64,000 nt of DNA from Clostridiales bacterium (GTDB lineage Bacteria > Bacillota > Clostridia > Oscillospirales > CAG-272), in assembly GCA_012727435.1 (NCBI GenBank), contig JAAYHB010000021.1, positions 62,001 through 126,000 on the forward strand. The letters run 5' to 3'. Positions 60,038-64,000 of the stretch are shown in pieces. Below the pieces are notes generated by a model. That model had not been told where the DNA came from and ran no database searches. It was given only the letters and a program-made list of their open reading frames with translations. A program made the translations under genes and the position numbers. Positions within the stretch are counted from its first letter, which is position 1. The number at the start of each line of letters is the position of its first letter.

Positions 60038-60313
60038 TTATCTGAACCAGACATAAATGCAAAACAGAATGAATGCCGCAAACACCACAAAAAACACACC
60101 GCCGGCCAGCAGCGCGGCCAGAATCACCCCGCGCAGAAAAGCGCGGCCCTCTTTTTTGGTGAGATCTATCCTCTCGGGGCTCTCCTGCGAGCCCCCGGCC
60201 TTGCTCTTACCGATGTACCACGGCATGCCGTCGACATTCATGTCGGCTATTGTCCTGCCGTCGTCAAACTCGTCGTCCTGCCGCTTCTTTTTGTCTTCTT
60301 TTTTTCGTGGCAT
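60038..60313 (-). CDS. Small single-span membrane protein
   Basis: 91 residues: a strongly charged cytoplasmic part (PRKKEDKKKRQDDEFDDGR), MPWYIGKSK, and one C-terminal membrane helix (GVILAALLAGGVFFVVFAAFILFCIYVW). No family is recognised. GGAGG lies 9 bases before ATG. It is 57 bp after oppF in the same direction; a link to peptide uptake is only positional. Confidence 0.65.
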   Translation of the reverse strand: MPRKKEDKKKRQDDEFDDGRTIADMNVDGMPWYIGKSKAGGSQESPERIDLTKKEGRAFLRGVILAALLAGGVFFVVFAAFILFCIYVWFR

Positions 60314-60370
60314 AGCTGCATCCTCCGTGTTTCGGCCATTTCGCCGGCCGGCAGCCCTGCCCGCCGGACA

Positions 60371-61450
60371 TCAGACGGCCTTGCTGTTTTCCGCCTCAGC
60401 CTTTGCTGCTTCGGCCTGACGCTCGGCTTCTGCGCGCTCGGTCTCGCTGTCATACAGGTGACAGGCGCAGAAATGTCCGGGTTCGACCTCCTTCCAGACC
60501 GGCGCGGCATATTTGCATACCTCCATGTACTTGCGGCAGCGGGTGTGGAATTTGCAACCGGCCGGCGGATTCGCCGGGGAGGGTATGCTGCCCTCAAGCA
60601 CTATGCGCTCCATTTTGTAATCCGGGTCGGGGACAGGGATTGCCGAGAAAAGAGCCTCGGTATAGGGGTGCAGCGGTTTTGCAAACACCTTTTCGGTCGG
60701 GGCGTACTCGACCATGCTCCCAAGGTACATGACGCCTACAGTGTCGGATATGTGCTCGACCACAGACAAATCGTGCGAGATGAAGAGATAGGTCAGGTTG
60801 AACTGCTTCTGCAGCCTCTTGAGCAGGTTGATTATCTGCGCCTGTATCGACACGTCGAGCGCCGAGACCGGCTCGTCGCAGACTATGAACTCGGGGTTGA
60901 GCGCCAGCGCGCGGGCTATGCATATTCTCTGCCGCTGGCCGCCCGAAAATTCATGCGGATATCTTTCCTTGTGGTATTCCTGAAGCCCGCAGGCTTTCAT
61001 CACTCTTGTAATATAGTCGTCGTATTCTTCAGGCGGGACGATATTGTGCTCGCGCACCGCCTCCCCGATGATCTCACCTACCGGAAGCCGAGGTGACAGC
61101 GAGGAATAGGGGTCCTGAAAGATTATCTGAATCCGCGGGCGGAATTGCCGCAGCTCCTTTTTCGACATTTTGAAAATGTCGCGACCGTTGAAGAGCACTT
61201 CCCCCGAGGTCTTCGGATACAGGCGGAGCAGAGTCCTGCCTACCGTTGATTTCCCGCAGCCCGACTCGCCGACAAGGCCCATTGTGGTGCCGCGTTTGAT
61301 TGTAAAGGATATGTCGTCCACAGCCTTGACGTAGCCGGTAACCTGTCTGAAAAAGGAGGACCTTATCGGAAAATACTTTTTAAGGTGCCTGACCTCAAGC
61401 AGGTTGTCGTTTTCCTGCGGGACGGTCTGTTCTTTATTTCGGGTGTTCAT
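60371..61450 (-). CDS. oppF: Oligopeptide ABC transporter ATPase, OppF type
   Basis: 359 residues. Walker A GLVGESGCGKSTVGRTLLRL, signature HEFSGGQRQRICIARALAL, Walker B PEFIVCDEPVSALDVSIQAQI, H-loop LFISHDLSVVEH. After these comes the Opp-type C-terminal motif GSIPSPANPPAGCKFHTRCRKYMEVC, whose four Cys bind a metal or cluster in the family. An added Glu/Ala-rich tail (ERAEAERQAEAAKAEAE) is unusual. Overlaps oppD by 4 bp. Confidence 0.94.
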   Translation of the reverse strand: MNTRNKEQTVPQENDNLLEVRHLKKYFPIRSSFFRQVTGYVKAVDDISFTIKRGTTMGLVGESGCGKSTVGRTLLRLYPKTSGEVLFNGRDIFKMSKKELRQFRPRIQIIFQDPYSSLSPRLPVGEIIGEAVREHNIVPPEEYDDYITRVMKACGLQEYHKERYPHEFSGGQRQRICIARALALNPEFIVCDEPVSALDVSIQAQIINLLKRLQKQFNLTYLFISHDLSVVEHISDTVGVMYLGSMVEYAPTEKVFAKPLHPYTEALFSAIPVPDPDYKMERIVLEGSIPSPANPPAGCKFHTRCRKYMEVCKYAAPVWKEVEPGHFCACHLYDSETERAEAERQAEAAKAEAENSKAV

Positions 61451-62637
61451 AGCAGCTCCTTTACATCTGTCGACTTGGGATATCCTAAAATCTCGCCGGT
61501 ATCAAAAAACCTGTAGCAGGACACCACATGTGTGTCGCTTATTTTGATTTCCGGGGGATAGATGTCGTTGCATTTTTCAAAACAGTACTCGCAGCGGTCT
61601 CTGAAATAGCAGTAGTTCGGCATGTTAACCGGGTTGGGGACACTCCCCGGAATGTTGTAAAGCGCCTCGACCTTTCTGCCGACCACCGGTCTTGACTTCA
61701 TAAGGCCGATTGTATAGGGATGACAGGGATTGTGGAAGACCTCCTTTGCCGTGCCCTTCTCTACCACCCGCCCGGCATACATGACAACCACATAATCGGC
61801 CATATCGGCGATAACGCCGAGGTCATGCGTGATGAGCATTATCGAACTTTTTACTTTATCCTTTAAGTCCTTGAGCAGGTCAAGTATCTGTGCCTGTATG
61901 GTGACGTCGAGCGCGGTTGTCGGTTCGTCGGCGATAATCAGCGAGGGGTTGCAGGCCAGCGCGATTGCTATCATGATTCTCTGACGCATGCCGCCCGAGA
62001 GCTCGTGCGGATACATCGAGTAAACCCCTTCGGCATTCGCAATGCCGACAAGGTTTATCATCTCCAGCGTTCTGGCCTTTACCTCCTCTTTTGACATTTT
62101 GGGGTTATGGAGCTTTATCACCTCGTCCACCTGCGGACCTACTCGGAAGACCGGGTTGAGCGAAGTCATAGGCTCCTGAAATATCATTGAAACCTGATTG
62201 CCGCGGATCTCCATCATTTTGGAGGTCGGGGTGTTGACAATGTTGTAAGCCTGCCCGGCCCCCATGTTAAAGCGGATCTCGCCGCCCACGACCTGGCCGG
62301 CCGGACGCTGCAGCAGCTGCATGAGCGAGAGCGATAAAACGCTCTTCCCGCAGCCCGATTCGCCGACTACCCCGACGGTTTTGCATTTGGGTATGTCAAA
62401 ACTCACGCCGTCAACCGCCTTGACGGTTCCGATATCGGTAAAGAAATATGTGCAGACATTGTCAAATTCGACTATGTTGTTCTCGTCGCGCATCCTGGTA
62501 ATATAGGTCGACGGGTCCTTCTTGGAGTTGTTCCGCTCGCGCTCGAGTTTTCTGAGCAGTTTTCTGTTAAACCGGGAAATTGCCCGTGATTCGGCACCCG
62601 AGATATACCAGGTCTTCTTTTTTGTTTTTTCAGACAT
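61447..62637 (-). CDS. oppD: Oligopeptide ABC transporter ATPase, OppD type
   Basis: 396 residues, about 50 longer than usual at the N-terminus because of a basic leader (SRAISRFNRKLLRKLERERNNSKK). Walker A GVVGESGCGKSVLSLSLMQLL, signature HELSGGMRQRIMIAIALA, Walker B PSLIIADEPTTALDVTIQAQIL, H-loop MLITHDLGVIADMADYVVVMYAGRVVE, and the Opp C-terminal Cys motif NYCYFRDRCEYCFEKC. Pairs with OppF. Gap of 19 bp from oppC. Confidence 0.94.
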   Translation of the reverse strand: MSEKTKKKTWYISGAESRAISRFNRKLLRKLERERNNSKKDPSTYITRMRDENNIVEFDNVCTYFFTDIGTVKAVDGVSFDIPKCKTVGVVGESGCGKSVLSLSLMQLLQRPAGQVVGGEIRFNMGAGQAYNIVNTPTSKMMEIRGNQVSMIFQEPMTSLNPVFRVGPQVDEVIKLHNPKMSKEEVKARTLEMINLVGIANAEGVYSMYPHELSGGMRQRIMIAIALACNPSLIIADEPTTALDVTIQAQILDLLKDLKDKVKSSIMLITHDLGVIADMADYVVVMYAGRVVEKGTAKEVFHNPCHPYTIGLMKSRPVVGRKVEALYNIPGSVPNPVNMPNYCYFRDRCEYCFEKCNDIYPPEIKISDTHVVSCYRFFDTGEILGYPKSTDVKELL

Positions 62638-62656
62638 AATACTGCGCCTCCTTCTC

Positions 62657-64000
62657 CTAACTTTTCATCTTGGGGTCGAAGGCATCGCGCAGTCCGTCGC
62701 CTACAAAGTTGAAGGCTATGACCGTAAGACAAATCAGAAGCCCGACCGGTATCCAGATATATGTGTAGTTGACCATGCTGTTATAGTCAGAAACCGAGTT
62801 TATCATGGTACCCCATGTAGCAAGCGGGTGCTTAACCCCAAGTCCGAGGAATGACAGTGTCGATTCAAGCAGAATAACCGAACCGAGCCCGGCGGTCGCG
62901 GTAACTATCAGCTGGGGCATAACATTCGGAATTAAGTGGCGGAATATTCTTCTCGAAACCCTGAGCCCTTCAACCTCGGTTGCCAACATGAATTCCTGCT
63001 CGCGCAGCGAAAGAATCTGTCCGCGGACAAGTCTTGCCACCGAAGCCCAGCCCAAAAATCCAAGAACGGCCATAAGCCATATCAAACGGATATAGGGGTT
63101 TACCTGCTCGGCATCAAGATATGCGCCGATGATTATCATAATCGGCAGACTGGGTATGCAGTAGAATATTTCGACAAGCCGCATGATAAGCGTATCCACC
63201 CAGCCGCCGAAGTATCCCGATATACCTCCCATGATGATACCGAGAATTGTTTCGATGATAACCACCACAAAACCGACCATCAGCGAAATCCGCCCGCCGT
63301 ACATTATGCGTGCAAAAATATCAAAGCCGTCTCCGTCGGTACCCAGAATGTGAACGTCAGTCGAGACTTCACTGAACGGCGGCGCATATCTATCAATCAA
63401 ATACCTGAAGCGGTCGCAGGTAATAGTATAGTTGTCGCCCTTGCGGGTAATAGTGACCTTTGTGTCCTCGTAGATGACATTTCCGTCCTCGTCGACCATG
63501 ACCGAGCCGTCAGATGCCTGCTTTTCAACCTTGGTAATCAGAGTGTCGACACTCTTGCCCTGCTCGATCATTTCCTCTATCTTGCGCCGCACGTCTTCCT
63601 TAAACTCAATCGTCAGGTCGCCCGAGCCGCTGTGACGGCTTACCGAGAAGGTGGTAAACCGCGCATAGGGATTTTTTGTTTCACCCAAACGATATATATT
63701 GACTACAGTGTCTCGGTTCTCAATTTCTTCGGAAATTACATAGTCAATCCCATTATAACTGAAAGCGCCGCCTCTGCAATATCCTATCAACGCCGCTTTG
63801 ACGAAATCCGCCGGCACCGCCGCGCCGCTAAGTATGTCGACCGAATAGGTCGAGCAGACAAAAAGGATGTCGCCAATGGCAAATTTATATATGTCATAGG
63901 CGCCGGGAGCGGCCTGATCTAACAGATACCGGCTGCCGCCGAACTCAAAGGTTTTTTCTCCTTCGGTAATCGCCGCAAGCACAGCATCCTCAAAGCCCCC
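62657..64000 (-). CDS. oppC: Oligopeptide ABC transporter permease, OppC type (5' partial)
   Basis: At least 447 residues; the reading frame continues past the window edge (GFEDAVLAAITEG is in frame). The C-terminal part is a standard DppC/OppC permease: GTDGDGFDIFARIMYGGRISLMVGFVVVIIETILG, then EAA-like LVRGQILSLREQEFMLATEVEGLRVSRRIFRHLIPNVMPQLIV. Before the domain lies an unusually large soluble region (over 240 residues) with FRYLIDRYAPPFSE, which ordinary OppC lacks except for a short segment. The partner OppB and the binding protein should lie just outside the window. Confidence 0.88.
   Translation of the reverse strand, partial: GGFEDAVLAAITEGEKTFEFGGSRYLLDQAAPGAYDIYKFAIGDILFVCSTYSVDILSGAAVPADFVKAALIGYCRGGAFSYNGIDYVISEEIENRDTVVNIYRLGETKNPYARFTTFSVSRHSGSGDLTIEFKEDVRRKIEEMIEQGKSVDTLITKVEKQASDGSVMVDEDGNVIYEDTKVTITRKGDNYTITCDRFRYLIDRYAPPFSEVSTDVHILGTDGDGFDIFARIMYGGRISLMVGFVVVIIETILGIIMGGISGYFGGWVDTLIMRLVEIFYCIPSLPIMIIIGAYLDAEQVNPYIRLIWLMAVLGFLGWASVARLVRGQILSLREQEFMLATEVEGLRVSRRIFRHLIPNVMPQLIVTATAGLGSVILLESTLSFLGLGVKHPLATWGTMINSVSDYNSMVNYTYIWIPVGLLICLTVIAFNFVGDGLRDAFDPKMKS

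Noticed and set aside
1..64000. CRISPR arrays, rRNA, phage or transposon genes
   Set aside because: No regularly spaced direct repeats, no rRNA sequence, no integrase or transposase frames were found. The tandem GC hairpins at 37605-37694 have unequal short spacers of related sequence and are not CRISPR.

Overview
The window reads as chromosomal DNA of a strictly anaerobic, spore-forming member of the Clostridia (Firmicutes), probably an uncultured gut or digester Oscillospiraceae/Christensenellaceae-like lineage. The reasons are spoIIE, a TepA-type ClpP homologue, class III (anaerobic) ribonucleotide reductase, an indolepyruvate:ferredoxin oxidoreductase, the Firmicutes-type short HisG plus HisZ pair, strong AGGAGG ribosome-binding sites and consensus sigma-A promoters in AT-rich gaps between GC-rich genes. 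The assignment is inference from gene content. No phage, transposase, CRISPR array or rRNA was seen.

Layout. 1-3.5 kb: spoIIE (cut by the window edge and carrying a -1 frameshift at an A-AAA-AAC heptamer), a SLOG-family gene, ogt and tRNA-Arg(CCG). 3.7-11.3 kb: an AraC regulator divergent from a Gfo/Idh oxidoreductase, a sugar isomerase/epimerase and a solute-binding lipoprotein; then a CAP-domain exoprotein and a second paralogous solute-binding lipoprotein. Neither binding protein has permease genes nearby. 11.4-18.4 kb: tepA, pduL, a NifU-like/GGGtGRT gene pair, a Thr-rich surface protein, a short sialidase-like remnant and an ArsB/SLC13-type permease. 18.6-27.4 kb: a six-gene operon (class II aldolase, PHP protein, zinc dehydrogenase, E2, E3, fused E1 alpha-beta) behind a perfect sigma-A promoter with a LacI-type palindrome on the -35 box; this is the best candidate for an undescribed catabolic system. 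27.7-32.2 kb: a three-component ABC-2 exporter and a tyrosine phosphatase.

32.3-40.9 kb: a complete histidine operon, hisZ-G-D-C-B-H-A-F-IE plus a PHP-type histidinol phosphatase, in one direction. It is interrupted only by a composite palindromic repeat between hisD and hisC. 41-46.5 kb: a Crp/Fnr regulator, trxB, nrdD with a fused C-terminal glutaredoxin domain, and nrdG. The nrdG promoter has two NrdR-like boxes 32 bp apart and a TGTGA-N5-TCACA palindrome centred near -42; a near-identical palindrome overlaps the -35 box of the Crp/Fnr gene. 46.5-55.3 kb: nadE, iorA-iorB-paaK-ACT (aryl-pyruvate oxidation) and a class I lysyl-tRNA synthetase fused to a Trbp111-like tRNA-binding domain. 55.3-64 kb: metF-metH (short, without the reactivation domain), an HpcH/HpaI-like protein with altered active-site motifs, two small membrane proteins and oppC-D-F (oppC cut by the window edge).

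Across the window lies a family of intergenic composite repeats: a GC-rich hairpin (GGGGGC-TCC-GCCCCC), a short C-rich linker, a 15-bp stem with a 2-base loop, and a conserved tail. There are full, partial, tandem and inverted copies. Positions of promoters, operators and terminators were read by eye; start codons were moved inside the longest open frames where a ribosome-binding site supported it.
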